A program made the translations under genes and the position numbers. The notes beneath the pieces were generated by a model that did no database searches, was not told where the DNA came from, and saw only the letters and a program-made list of their open reading frames with translations. This document shows positions 44,201-56,690 of a stretch of 64,000 nucleotides of DNA, piece by piece. Position 1 is the first letter of the stretch; each line of letters opens with the position of its first letter. The DNA is from Heliocidaris tuberculata. Taxonomy: Eukaryota; Echinodermata; Echinoidea; Camarodonta; Echinometridae. The stretch covers positions 16,514,672 to 16,578,671 of the forward strand of contig CM046835.1 in NCBI GenBank assembly GCA_025618425.1, read 5' to 3'.

Positions 44201-46059
44201 CTCTATTTTCATTATTTTAACTGATTTTGACCTTTGATTGATATTAAAACAGAATATAATAGATTTAAAATTCAACAAATTGACCTCTAATTTTAAAGAA
44301 AGGTGTTCGCGTACGCGCATCCCTGTTTAACAGTGTTAAACAGTGATTACATCCCCCTCTTTCCCGGAATGTAGTAATTCAGTGGATAAAATCCGATTCG
44401 GACTTGTAGTGTTCTATGTTGGAGGATCATTTAGAATAATTAGCTTTTTCTAATTTTGCGATTACGTGTGGAAGAACAAAAGCAGGCTTGTATAGTTTGT
44501 GAATTCGCATTGTTCACATTGCTCCCGTTTTTGATGCATTGACTCGCACCATTTTCATGAATTTGAATTTCTTTTGAAATGCAGTTAAGGAAGTCTTGCA
44601 AAATTTGATATAACATATTAAGTGGAAGGAGCATACTTTCAAGGAAAAGCAGGCTCATAAGTTGTTTTCTTTGTTGATTATTTTGTTGTTTACAACAGGT
44701 CCTCTAGTGCGCATACTTTCTAAAGGAATCAACCCAAGAGCACTTTGCATTTTGGGTAGCATTGGATCAAGCACGGCAATAATAGCTTCTGCTTACGTCG
44801 ATTCAACCATCTGGTTTGGCGTTGCTATGTTCATGACAGGTACGTGGCGAATATCAAATTTGAAAAGATGCATGATGATTGAATTGCCCAATAGGAAATT
44901 CCCGCATCGTTCGAACTTAAAGTACACATTCAAAGAAAATCACAAATATGATAAATAATGTATCACTAGAAACTGGCAAGTTAACAGATAGCAATCGTAT
45001 CAGTTTAAAGTCAACTACATATCAGGTAATTAAACAATAATACAAATAAAACTACCTCCCAGCATCTGCGATATACAAGCGCTTCGCCAAAAAAATAACA
45101 ATGTTTCAATGACGTCAATAAAGGGAACAATCCTGTCCAAGCAGACGACGTCCCATAAAGAATGAACATAAGTGCAGTGCAGTTATTTCTCAAATTATAA
45201 AGAATTTAGTGTATTCAAACGTGCCCATATTTCACACCATTCTAAAATGGGAATGAAACAGATTCTGATTACTGAAATCTTTTGTTTGTAAATATATAGG
45301 ATGAGGGTTAATGAACAATCAAAGAAACCACACTTTCAAATTGAAAAGCCCGCTGAATGATTGCAAGGACGGTATTTATCCCTCATTCAACGCCGAACGT
45401 CCAGCGGTGTATGCAGCTGTGAATGAAATGGCGTCTATTTTGTTTACAAGCAACTGATTCCTTTATTCTTGTAACGCTTCATTTTCCATCCAAATAAACC
45501 CATGCACGGGGTTTAGAGTGAGGCAATATCAGTCGGAGAGGAGGAGATCAATTAACTCGCCGTTCAGACCGAAATCGTTTTGAATCTGTAACGGTCAACG
45601 AAGCAGTCACGTTCAGAAGTTCACCTTTTTACCAAAATTTCCCCCTCTCGTTTCTCCATTGTTTGTGGGCGGATTTCGCTCAGAATTTCAGGAATGATTT
45701 GAAAGAGTCATATCAATGTGCACATGAAAGAAAAAATAAAATGATGAATTACTTTTCATTTTATCAAACCTTTCATGTTTTGTTGTCCTTCAAAACTACC
45801 CTCAGATTATTTACAGACAAATCCTGACGTTTCGCTCAATATTCATTATCAAGTACATACATATTCTTGAGACTTTTACGGACCTCGTGACGAAATTTTC
45901 GCCGTGCCGAAGCCTTACTTTCGGAGATATAATGGAAAATATATTGGGTTATTTTCACAAACTGAAAACTGTGTAGGAACAGTAACCTGAAAAAAAATAT
46001 GACGTCATGGCTAGAAATCAGACTGCGCGCATGCACACTTCCTTCCCTTCTTCTTTATG

Positions 46060-46108
<49 letters not shown>

Positions 46109-49100
46109 CATAATACATGTAATTATTATTATCATTATCATAATTATTTCTTTTATTATTATTATCAGTGGTGGATTTAGGGGGGCACATCGAGCCCGTG
46201 CCCCACCCCCCTTGAAAGAAAAATGTACATTGTACCCCCCCCCCGATTATTAATATAACATTTCTCTTATTACTACTGCTACTGCATATTTTATTTTCAT
46301 GATTGATCAAAATCATTGGACTAGCAATGAAGTCGTAGCAGCAGCAGCAGTAGAAGTAGTAGTAGATTTTATAAATAGAATCATCGTGTCAAAGTAGAAG
46401 CTCCCCTTCCTCCTGTTCCACACCAGATCGATGACCTCATTGACCTGGCACACACAGCCAAGCAGCACTGGTTCAGCTGCTTCAGCAGACGACATGAGAG
46501 TTTACTAAGTACATGTCAGTGCTGTGTCGATGGTAAACGGTAAAGCCATGAGGTCGATAATTAGTTTATTTCAGGTTTATTTCCGTAAATATATATTTGC
46601 TATGAATTTCTGAGGCATTTGGAAGATTATTCAAATCTTCCAAAGATTACATTTTCCCCCACGAAATCACGTGAAAGCCGTTTTATGTTTCAAACCCAAC
46701 AAGAATTAGCATAATGTGGGACTGTATTATTGAGAATGACGTCATCGTCACGGAAAGCGACTCGGTAGATCAGCGTTCGGATTCAAGGTACGAAAATGCA
46801 TTGTATTTGATTTTTTACAGACATTTTCGGATGCATGGTTTTTAGAAAATGATATTTCACACAAAGTATCTTTAATATCTGATTAATGACATACTCCAAT
46901 ATCTCTTTTGTTTTCCGATTAGAAATGTGTAATTTTAATGCATATTTTGGACTTTTATTTTGTATTTTTAATGTAATGTTTCTTGTACGTTTGTCCCCGT
47001 TTTTCCATCGATTTTGAAAAAAAAAATATGATGACTAGTTAATCTGCTGATTCCCATTTTCAAAACCATTAAGATCATTCAGATTCATGGTCATATGCCA
47101 AAGTTATAGCAGTTTTGCTTCGACACTTCCCCAGCGGTTTCACCGAAACATCGTGTTCATTCAACAGAAAAGCGAGGTCAAATCAATGCGAATTCTTGGG
47201 TTAATTGCACCGTTCGGCACTGCCTGATATATGGATTAAACATAATAGACTAATGCTAGTGAAGTGAAGTAACTGAGGAGAAGATGACAAAACTGGCACT
47301 GAAAATATGTGAGATGTTATGGGACATCGTCTGCTTGTGCAATTAACGTCCTCCCTTTGACGTCACACATTTCAGCGGCTTTCGGAGAGCTGTTCAGGTG
47401 CTATGTCGGGGCTGTATTTTAGCAATTTGTAATTGATCATAATCATTACTTCGAATGTTTGCAAGCGTCGAATTTTGACAAACTTGTCCGGTCTAAGCTT
47501 CACCTACGCAAAAATGAAAATTAAGTCAGTTTTAAAAATCAATGAATATCTACTTTAAGGGGTTTTCTATGAATTCGATTATGCTTTCTTTCATTTTTTC
47601 TCAGTCTTTTCTAATTTTATCTCTGATTTTCTGCTCCTACTTGGTAAAACATTTTAAGGGAGTAATTCCACTTTAATTGAGAATACCGTGGTCTGTGAAA
47701 TATCAGAAGATGACCTGACAATAATCAGTCGAAGTGTACTTCCACTAAATATGAACATTAGGATTTCATAATAAAATATGCCTCTAGATGAATTGGATGA
47801 GCAGAGGGACATTGTACCTTTGTTAATCTGCGGATGCTTGGCGTAAATACAATGTGCCTGTTCAAAGTCAAGGGTCATTTCACACAAAAAAGATAACAAA
47901 ACTTCACATTCTTTGTATTTATACTCAGTGGTTTGTATTCTACTAATTCAGTTAAAGCTGACGTTTGGTCTAGTGTAGTCCAGAATCTGGCCAGAATCCC
48001 CTCCACCTGCAGCAATCAGGTTGGAGGGACGTGGCGTAATTTAGTTGAAATATAAATCGGCCAGATTCTGGACTAGGTCTAATGTCACATTTAACAAAAG
48101 AAAAATTCAGACCTCGGTCTAACTTCTTTGTTAAAACTCTACTTTAGATCAAGGGTCGCGTATAAATATTTAGCAGAATACCGGCCTATATATTTATGTA
48201 CTACCCTCTTTACGTTGCAGGACTTTTCAGTTCACCTATGAATCAGATATCACATGAGATCCTTCATCGGTATTTTGGAGAGAAGTTCGGCTATGTGAAC
48301 TCAATATGCCTCTTGGGATGTTTGATAGGCGGTATGGTGTTTCCTGTCCTGACCTACAGACTTCTAGAAGCGTATGGACTTGAGGGCACTCTTATTTGCC
48401 TCGCAGCTATATATCTACACTGTGCTCCAATAGCAGCAGTTTTCCGACCGCCACGTCTTTCTGCATGTGATTTTCACCAAGTGTCTCCTGCTGAGGACGG
48501 TAATGTTGGAAGAGCGATTAAACTCCCGGAAGACGCATCCTCAGAAGAAAAAGATTTGTATTTGCAGTCTGATGGAGAGGAGGCCACAAGGGTAAGCCTC
48601 TCTCCTTCACCCGATCAGAATAAAATGGACAGCACAATATCGAAATCCGACAGAGTCATAGAATTCTTCTGGGTAACTTTGAATATTCGAATGCTAGTTC
48701 AAGAGAAGGCATTCTGTTTTCTATTCTTGCCATGTAAGTACATCATACAGGTCACCATGGTGAGTTGGACACTCTTCGTAGTGTCTTATGCAGTGACCAA
48801 AGGCCTTGATGAATCCCTCGCAGCCTATCTACCTCTAGCGGGTGCTCTGGGCGGTTTCATCAACCAAGGGGTGGTCACTATCATCCTGAATTTTCGACCA
48901 CACTGGGGTGCGGTAATTTTCGCTTCGAACACGGCATCCGTAGCAGTAGCATTCTTCCTTTACCAATTTAGTGTATCCTTCGTCCATCTCTTTGTTTGCT
49001 CCTTTTTCGCCGGAGGTGGGATTTTCGGGGCCTTTCCGGCTACATATTCCGTCCTGGTCTCCTATGTCGCCACAAAAAACTTTGCCGGTATGCTCTCCAT

Positions 49101-50297
49101 CAAGTTTTTTGTAACTGGAGCCGCTGTCGTTTCGTCAGGTTACATGGCAGGCAAGTATTCTATTTGCGTATTCACAAAATGTTTACAAACTTTTAATATT
49201 CTAGGGGTTAGCTGTTAGTCGTCCTATAGCGGGTAGTTGTCCGGGGATGATTGTCCCGGAGGAGTACTTGCCCTGCGGCGGTAGATGTCCAGGGTTTGTA
49301 TTCACAGAGGGAGTCCCCTGATGCGACAATGATGATACATGTATAGAAAGTCGTGTGAAAAAATCATAGAGCTCGTGACTGGATCCCTCTTATGGAAACG
49401 AAACTTCGCTTCAATCTCCGCTCCCAAATAATTTGGGGAAAAGAGCCAATTCTTAGGATTTCAGTGGTTTGAATTAAGTCATCATACCAGCCAGCCAATC
49501 TGCAACTACGGATAATACAGAATGAGAAGACGGCAGAATGGATTCCAACCATAGGTTGGCCTCCGGCATCTCGGACTCGCTGCCTATGCCAAGGATGGCC
49601 GTCAGAATATGCAACTTGCTTTTCACTATTAAGATGCAATAAATCATTGTAAGACGTGAATAAAGTCATTGTTGACCATTTGGGGGAAGAACTAGAATTA
49701 GAATACATCTTTGAAATGGTGTACTCATTATTAAACCCTGTATAGTGTCAAAGCAAAAACATACCATTCATCAAATGTTGAATTTTTATCGTCCTGTGGA
49801 TCGGAACTAGATGCATTAAAACAAAATTGTTTTTGTGAAACTTCATTTGAATTCTGTTACTGTTTCTTCATTTCCATATAAGTCGCATGTTCGAAATAGC
49901 ATTATAGTTTATCCACCGCTGATTTTTAGGCGCGTAATGTATTAATATATTTCATAGTTTTTTACTATTTAGTAAATTGTATACTATCAAAAAAGTATAA
50001 ATTATATTTTGAGATCACCAAAAAATTTTGATGAAGAAAAGACTCTTCAATTAAAAATTTGAGTCCATTGTACTTCCTTGGCATAGCAAACTAACATCAT
50101 AAACATGAAAAGCATGTTTGATCTTCCGCCTTAATTTTTTTTCTTTCTTTTTGCTCCCTAACAATGTAGGAAGTCTTTATGATGTTACCGGATCTTTTGA
50201 TGACGTCTTCATGATTCTTGGAGGCATGAGCTCTGCGTCTGTCCTTCTTACAATCACTCTGATGCTCGTCAAGAAAAGAAGGAGGGATTCTCATTGA
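41032..50297 (+). CDS. SLC16/MCT-like transporter A (4 exons)
   Basis: Exons 41032-41248, 44699-44839, 48221-49150, 50170-50297; phases join into 471 codons plus stop. About twelve hydrophobic segments: TM1-2 in exon 1, TM3 and start of TM4 in exon 2, TM4-11 in exon 3 with a charged loop (about residues 210-290) between TM6 and TM7, TM12 in exon 4 followed by KKRRR. The GYMAGSLYDVTGSFDDVFMI region made by joining exons 3 and 4 matches the TM11-12 motif of the family. Plasma-membrane transporter by family; substrate unknown. The usual TM1 signature (DGGWGW) is replaced by SERWRYV, and TM8 (YLPLAGALGGFINQG) lacks the charged pair used by lactate carriers, so it is probably not a classical lactate/pyruvate carrier. 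A tandem paralogue starts at 59017. Confidence 0.85.
41565..41905. mobile_element. G/C-edge element with 170 bp pyrimidine tract
   Basis: Starts near a GGGGGTGGGGGTGGGGG run, holds an almost pure C/T tract (41660-41835) and ends GCTAGCGACACCCCTG. In intron 1 of the transporter. Confidence 0.5.
42106..42335. mobile_element. CAATAGACCG-family MITE, decayed copy
   Basis: AATAGACCTG end and the shared interior (TTGTCAGAGGCTGGTCAGACATAGCAAC split by mismatches); the right end is lost. Confidence 0.65.
42341..42899. other. Transporter A intron 1, mid part
   Basis: T run at 42722-42740 and C run at 42837-42848, with AATGTGATAACCT repeated twice (about 42710 and 42779); likely G/C-tract element debris. 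No gene. Confidence 0.4.
42900..43108. mobile_element. CAATAGACCG-family MITE, truncated copy
   Basis: CAATAGACCGGTTCTGTAAT end then the interior in inverted orientation relative to 39173 (GTTGCTATGTCCGGCAAGC); truncated at the right. Confidence 0.75.
43122..43768. mobile_element. TIR-like element with ~130 bp tandem units
   Basis: Outer TTTGTCTCGCCTGCGTAGC and inverse GATGCAGGCGAGAAAC. Inside, three tandem units of roughly 115-140 bp with CAGGTCAAGTTTGAAAA and GAGGTA---ATC, near 43203, 43329 and 43470. Confidence 0.65.
43769..44698. other. Transporter A intron 1, distal part
   Basis: AT-rich, no gene or clear repeat seen. Confidence 0.5.
44699..44839 (+). CDS. SLC16-like A exon 2
   Basis: Acceptor TACAACAG|GTCC; reads CPLVRILSKGINPRALCILG and ends MFMTG. 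Donor GACAG|GTACGT. Confidence 0.88.
44840..46045. other. Transporter A intron 2, proximal part
   Basis: No gene or strong repeat seen. Confidence 0.5.
46058..46105. repeat. (AAT)n microsatellite
   Basis: About 16 AAT units. Confidence 0.95.
46165..46245. mobile_element. CAGTGGTGGATTTAGG-type element fragment
   Basis: CAGTGGTGGATTTAGGGGGG (46166) resembles the CAGTGGCGGATCTA ends of the nested MITE at 28822, followed by C runs (46204-46210, 46236-46244). Confidence 0.45.
46335..46366. repeat. (AGC)n/(AGT)n microsatellite
   Basis: AGC units followed by AGTAGTAGT. Confidence 0.85.
46370..47950. other. Transporter A intron 2, distal part
   Basis: No gene or strong repeat seen. Confidence 0.45.
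47951..48095. mobile_element. Foldback element next to exon 3
   Basis: Inverted arms of about 40 bp: GTAGTCCAGAATCTGGCC on the left and GGCCAGATTCTGGACTA on the right. A smaller hairpin CCTCCACCTG...CAGGTTGGAGG is in the middle. Confidence 0.75.
48221..49150 (+). CDS. SLC16-like A exon 3
   Basis: Acceptor CGTTGCAG|GACT; 930 bp, begins LFSSPMNQISHEILHRYFGE. The YFGEKFGYVNSICLLGCLIG stretch corresponds to the TM4-5 signature but lacks its paired arginines. The donor is GGCAG|GCAAGT, that is GC rather than GT. Confidence 0.87.
50170..50297 (+). CDS. SLC16-like A exon 4
   Basis: Acceptor CAATGTAG|GAAG; reads SLYDVTGSFDDVFMILGG, TM12, then KKRRRDSH and TGA. Confidence 0.87.
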
Positions 50298-51448
50298 TAT
50301 CAAGACCTGATGAAATATGACCTTGGTGGAGAAACCCAAACTATAGGATTCAGCACAATGCGAATGCGACGAGATTACATGACTTCACAATATGTCATAT
50401 CGTGCTATATAGGCCTATGTCCCATTATTCCTGAGTCCTGTTGGTCGGATGAAACCTGTCACGTAAGCTAATCCTAACCCTAACCCCAAAAGTATTAATG
50501 GAAACAACGAAGGGCCGATGGTATTAAAACTTACAAACATCAAACTTGTCGGATTTTAACCCAAACCCTAATTAACTAATATGACAAAGGACCAGTTAAA
50601 AGACCAAGACCAGTGGGAAGTTAGACAGTAGGATGCATGGTCATGGAGATGCCCCTGTATTGACGGTTCATCTCCTGTAACTTTTGATTTTCAGAGTGAA
50701 GTTTATAGGGGCCGGGCGTACCTCAGCGGTCGTACTGCTTGCTTTATCATTGTGTCCCTCGATGACTAATTTGACAGCTCGCTATATAATGAGGAAAAGG
50801 TTTTAGCAATACCGTAGCTAGACTTGTACATGGGGGCACATATGGGGGGGGGGGGGGTTATGACACACAAACTCACAAGAGTCACATAGTTACACACACA
50901 CAAACACACCCACAAACAGGTGTAGTGGTATGATTAAGATCTTGATCACAAAGTTCCAAGGATGACCTTTTTTAGCGAATAAACAGAGGGGCCTTGGTCT
51001 TTTGTGCCCCCTGACTACTCCCATAAGCTTTATATTTTGAAATAAATCTAAAAATGACTCTTTTTTTTTAGTAGTAGTAATGGACTTCATGCAGTGTATA
51101 TTGAATTCCAATAATGATTCTAAAGGCATTTAATTTTTACAAGAGTTATATTTCTCAAGTAAGGCATATTCTGTTCAGTACAAGTATTATATCTGAATAA
51201 GTATTGTATGATCATCTGTTACTTGTCTCTTATTTCATGTATGAATGGCAACATCATTTCTCCATCTTTTTACTTGAAGAGGCTTTCCATATTACTATAG
51301 AATCATATATCTTGAATGTATTGCCTTTAGATATTAACATTGAACTAAAAAGTTTTAATCACACTTTATTTTCATTTATCCATATATTATTGAATACAAT
51401 GTTTTTGATATATATTAATGTGTAATGTAAATCTTAATAAACAATAAA
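50298..51448 (+). other. Transporter A 3' UTR
   Basis: Follows the TGA at 50295-50297. G run at 50845-50857. AATAAA at 51436-51441 and AATAAAA at 51443 are the best candidate cleavage signals, in an AT-rich setting. Confidence 0.45.
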
Positions 51449-52521
51449 AATGTATACACACTTAAAAACATTACATTTGATGTTGAGTCCTTCATTCTTT
51501 TCACAACCTTGTCTGCGTAATCGTCACAAAAATGAATGAATTTAAGCTAATTAATTATGAAAGAAAGCTTATAGAAAGCCAGCTATTCATCCAGACAACT
51601 AAAAGTGGAATTTTAAGTACAATGTACCCTTTAAAAGCCCAATAGTCATAACCCCTTTTGATTTTTTGGCCGAAAGGACAAATGAAAACCTTTTCACAAA
51701 ATCCCAGATCCATCCCTGTCTTATGTACACATGTCTTTTGTGCTTTTCAGGGAAGGAGATGTTAAGTGTTGGTCCAAGCAACTCGTCTCTTGTCAGAATT
51801 ATTTTCAACCAGAGATCATGATAGAAGTATTGTGAATAATAAAGTTGAATATCCGTTGACATTTTGTCTGTAATTCGTTATAAAGAAAGATGAAGTAGCA
51901 ATTTACAATGGGCTTATGTACAATGTCCTCCCAAAATGATGACAAAGTCATAAATACGTAAGGTAACAACATTAACGCCCGTAAAACTCGGTAAGATTAT
52001 ACTTTAAAAAAATAAAAATTATTAGATTCATGCACGAAGCGGCAATAATTATCAACATGAAAGACTCTTCCGCTCTTATAGGACACCCACAACAAACACC
52101 CTACCCGCACACGCAACATAATCGCATTGTGTTTGACTACCATAATTTAATCTGCGGAATCTAATGCTCAATGGACTTTGATAATGATATAATATGGAAT
52201 TCATAGAGCTTGATCCCTGTCACTGTGCGCTTTACAGTATTACCCCTGCAGTGGCTGAGGTTTAAAATCAGGCAAATTATGATGGTAGTGGGGGGGGGGG
52301 GGGGGGGGGGGGGGGTAAAGAAAAAGGGTATCATATTTTCAAGGCGTCTTTTTGGTCTGTATTTGCTGTCGGGGGTACAGTTATTATGGGGCACATGTTC
52401 TTTTTGAACGTAATGTACAGCAACCCAAGTTTAGATATGCCACAGTGCATTTGCCGTTGGTTGCTCACCATCGGATTCATTAACGCGTACAACTAGTTGG
52501 CTTGACATTTCATGAACGTAG
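51449..52521. other. Intergenic
   Basis: G run at 52291-52315; otherwise AT-rich with no gene seen. Confidence 0.45.
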
Positions 52522-55500
52522 AAAAGTTGCGTACACTGAAGTTTTTTTGCTGATTTGTGATCTTATGTCGTCCTAGAACAATTTCAGCTTTGTTGCCCAA
52601 ACAGCAACATTGAGCAATTTTCAAAATTTGCATAAATCCAAAATGGCGCCTGGTAGCCATAATTTATTGAAACCAAACTTTTGAACTACATGTCACATAC
52701 TAGTGTATGATGTATGTCTATAGGGGTTTCGAGGGACGTAGAATTCATGTCTAACGCAATTTTTGCAATATAAGGTCACGTTTAGGTCATAAAGGTCAAA
52801 TAAAGGTCAAATGTGTTACCTGTTTACATGGCCGTGCATACGTTAAATTTTTAAACTGTTATTGATGTCTAATGTTTAAATGAAGGGGTTTGGGTGGATA
52901 ACTAATCTCTGAGATCATTCATGCATTACCAGAAGGGGTCAATTCAAGGTCAGAGTTGAACTACATATTATAATGGATAGTACTTTGTTAAGATATGATT
53001 TGTCTTTGACGGGTATGTGGTGCCGAGTGATGTTATAATGTTAGTCGTGTTCACGAACTGAAGGTCAGGTCTAAGTTCAGTTTTACCTCTGGGTCACAAA
53101 GGTAAAATTCAAATATCTGCCATTTTTAGTTCATTGTCAGGACTCAGCACCATTGTGTTATGTAATTGCCCTCTTACGGGCAATGTGTTATAAGCATGCT
53201 AATGTGTTGTTTGATGACCTTCGCCCTTTTTTGGCCGGCATCTGTTTGTGTAAGCATGTCCTAATAAATGGTTATGAAAACTATGAATTATTGTGGCTGG
53301 TATAGTCTTTCATTGATGTCACACAGAATAGTATTCAGAATTGTGCAGCTTCAAATCATCTCAGTTTAGTTTCTTTACGTTTTGGTATACTGTATAAACC
53401 ATTGAATGTTGAATTACTGAAAAAAAATATTAGGTCATATGACTCGAGGTGCTGAAGTTCAGGATGTCCACAGCACCTATGCACAGCATTGACGTCTTTG
53501 ACAGTCTTGCTGTGCTGTTTCTTGATGATGTAGTAATGCAATTTGACAATTGGACTATCATTTAATGATCTTTGTGGGAACCAAGAGCGATCGTTACTGA
53601 AATTCTGAAGCTGTTACATAATTTCTGTGCATCAAGTTGACACATAGCGTCAGTATAGGTTATTCTCCGCCATACATTTAATTATAAGTCTCACTCATAT
53701 GGATGTCCAAATAGGCAAAATCTGTCACCGGCTACATGTATTTGAGAAATAACACAGCCCTGTAGGAATAAACATATGGCACAATAGTAAGATGATGCAT
53801 TTCATTTTACTTGTTCAGATGCTACAAATAATATTATTGCTGATGAGAGGTGCTCGACAGAAAAACATGGTGATCTCTCAAATCATGCCAATGGATGATA
53901 CTGGATTGTAGCTCTACTATATGACAACGAAAAATCCCATAACACAGTATCTTTCTTAGATGTTTCAAAATTGATGTCTAGGTGCTTGTTGAAAAGCCTG
54001 TAAAATATCATGATTGTGGATTCTTCTGCTACTCTTGATGAGAATTTGTCAGCATGTTTACTATGTGTGAGATAGTCTGATCTAGATTGCTGCAATTATA
54101 GTGCAAACTTTCAGTCTGATGTATACTTTGCAGACCTATAACACGTATATTAGCACTTGCAGTTTCTATTCAGAAAGGTCCATGGGTGTGTGGTGTTGGG
54201 AAGGTAGGTCCTAAAGTTTAATTAATACGATATTGAAGGAGGACCTCCCTTGCTGAATTCGATGACCTGGGCTCCGCGTCCATCCCTAAGTGTCAATAGC
54301 CAATCTAGATCGTTATCTCATGAACATCTCGTTCAAAATGATGATCCGAGATCAATCAGAACGATTGATTAAAATCTGCGATTGATAAGTCGGAATATCG
54401 TCTCAATATCCACCATGCTTCCTGAGTTTGATGGTTCGTCATAACCAGAGTAGGTGTTTCGTTTCCGTCAAATATAACTCCTACGAATACTTTAGAACTG
54501 AAACGCCACCCATGAATCCTTACCTAGTGCTTTGTGTATAACACTTCGTGAGGACATAGAGAACCTGCCTAAACTGAGACTTGAATCCAGTAAACCCTTC
54601 TGGATTTCTGCAGACAAACCAGATGAAGCAAGATTCTATTCCAAACGTAGCCTGGGGAAAATCTCATGCAATAAACATGAACAATACCATCAAACCTGTG
54701 CTAGATCCCATCACCATGCTTCTGGGTTTTCAACTAGACAAATATTGGACGACACTAAACCTAATCCATACTTTATATCCCATGTATGCAGATAATCTCT
54801 GCAACTGAAAATGTTGGGTACAACTAAGGGTGCAAATGGTGATATCCATCACTTATACCAGATCATCATCGCCACATGCATCACTGTGAATAATTGTTTG
54901 ACGACGAGGTTTCCAAGAGAATAAATCCAAATTGTGATGCTGATAATCTGCTACGATTTATGTTCATACTATGGAATTAATTCTTTATTCGACATGGACT
55001 AAAACCCTAGACTACATTGTTTCAAGTATAATATTTACAATATACATGGGACAAAAATTGACCGTCGAAGCCCCCTGTTTTCCCCATTGGTCGACCAAAA
55101 AAGAGCAACTTGGAGGTTTTTTGGGGGGGGGGGCAGTAGAAATGCAAAACAAATTGGGTCGAAGAAAAATCATTCCCATTCATTTGTGCCATATACAAAA
55201 CACACTCTAACTCTCACCCTGTGATCAAGATGCATCGGAGTTTGACTTAACTTTAATTGGCTGAAGATGAGTATACAGAGAAAAACACCACCACGAGATT
55301 CGGACCCGAAACCTTCTTAAGCGTACTATACTAATGTAGTATCCACTGCCAATTCAACTTTGACCTTGAAATGATCCCTTTGTGACTGATATTAACGGGA
55401 ATTTGAATGAATGATATCATAGATTGATTCTGCATTATTATCCACAATTTCGTTGGACATAATTTTGAATACAAATTTTATCCTATAAGCTCTGACAATG

Positions 55501-56110
55501 AACTAAAAATGACAGATATTTGAATTTGACCTTTGTGACCCAGAGGTAAGATTGAACTTTGACCTGACCTTCAGTTCGTGAACCCAACTTAAACTGAAAA
55601 CATTATATGATCAAGGCATTCGGCACCACATACCCGTCAAGAACAAATCATATCTAAACAAAGTACTATCCATTATATTAAGTTCAACTTTGACCTTGAA
55701 TTGACCCTTCTGACCAATAAATGAATGATCTCAGGGATTAGTTCTACACACCCAAAGCCCCTTCATTTAAACATTAGGCATCTAAAAAATCTAACGTATG
55801 CACGGTCATGTAATTTGTTACCTAGGTAACAATTTTTACCTTTATGACCTAAACATGGCCTTGAATTGCAAAAATTGCATTTGAAATGAATGCTACGCCC
55901 CTCGAAACCCCTATATACATGCATCATACACTAGTATGTGACATGTAGCCTAGTTCAAAAGTTGGGTTTCAATGGCTACCAGGTGCCATTTTGTATTTAT
56001 GCAAATTATGAAAATTGCTCAAGGTTGCCGTTTGGGCAACAAAGCTGAAATTGTTCTATAGGACTACATAAGATCACAAATCACCAAAAAAATTCAGTGT
56101 ACGCAACTTT
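52522..56110. mobile_element. 3.6 kb element with ~620 bp inverted repeats
   Basis: Left arm 52522-53141 begins AAAAGTTGCGTACACTGAAG; right arm 55491-56110 ends CAGTGTACGCAACTTTTTT. Matching inner points include GGTCACAAAGG---ATTCAAATATCTG and its inverse CAGATATTTGAAT---CCTTTGTGACC. Arms look diverged by roughly 10-20 percent by eye. The 2.35 kb spacer has only short frames (for example near 54532-54795) that I could not assign to a transposase. Confidence 0.75.
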
Positions 56111-56414
56111 TTTAGGTTTGCTATTGACTAATGATATGAGTGTCAAATGGACTACAACCTGTATTCTGTGGGAAGTATTCCAATATATTGAAGGAATCGA
56201 GTACGGAAGTGCTGACATCATATTCTCTCGTCGTCCAGGATACTGGTTCCAAATAACAGAACCCTCGCCTGAGGTTCAAGCAACGGGCTTGAGCAGGGCA
56301 AATTCAGTGTTTGGCGCTGGTGTGATCACCGCGCCATTGTTTAGCAAAATTGTTTGGAACCAGCAATCGTGACAACTTGGCCGGTAATGACATGCGATAA
56401 CGTCAATGGCCGAA

Positions 56415-56450
56415 CCAAGGAGGTACTAGGCTTGCCTAGTACCTCCTTGG
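56415..56450. repeat. Perfect hairpin, copy 1
   Basis: CCAAGGAGGTACTAGG and its exact inverse CCTAGTACCTCCTTGG separated by CTTG: a 16 bp stem with a 4-nt loop. Confidence 0.95.
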
Positions 56451-56555
56451 CCAAACACATCACCTAAGCGCAGGAGTAGCTAGCCAAGGCCAGAAGGGGC
56501 CATGCGTCAGTGCACTTTGGTCAAATACTCCTTGGACCTACTATGGTCAAATTAT

Positions 56556-56558
56556 CTC

Positions 56559-56631
<73 letters not shown>

Positions 56632-56690
56632 ACGTTGCTTATATAGCGCATATCACTTAAATAAGAAAGTCCCTATGCGCTTAAAGAAAA
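56556..56690. repeat. (TAA)n microsatellite plus ATATAGCGC module, copy 2
   Basis: About 73 bp of TAA units (56556-56628), then TTGCTTATATAGCGCATATC and CTATGCGCTTAAAG. Confidence 0.85.

Noticed and set aside
49364..49708. 114-codon minus frame in transporter intron 3
   Set aside because: No motif, no splice context, no family resemblance; likely chance.
54532..54808. Overlapping frames in the long inverted-repeat element as a transposase
   Set aside because: Two short overlapping frames, no recognisable catalytic motif.
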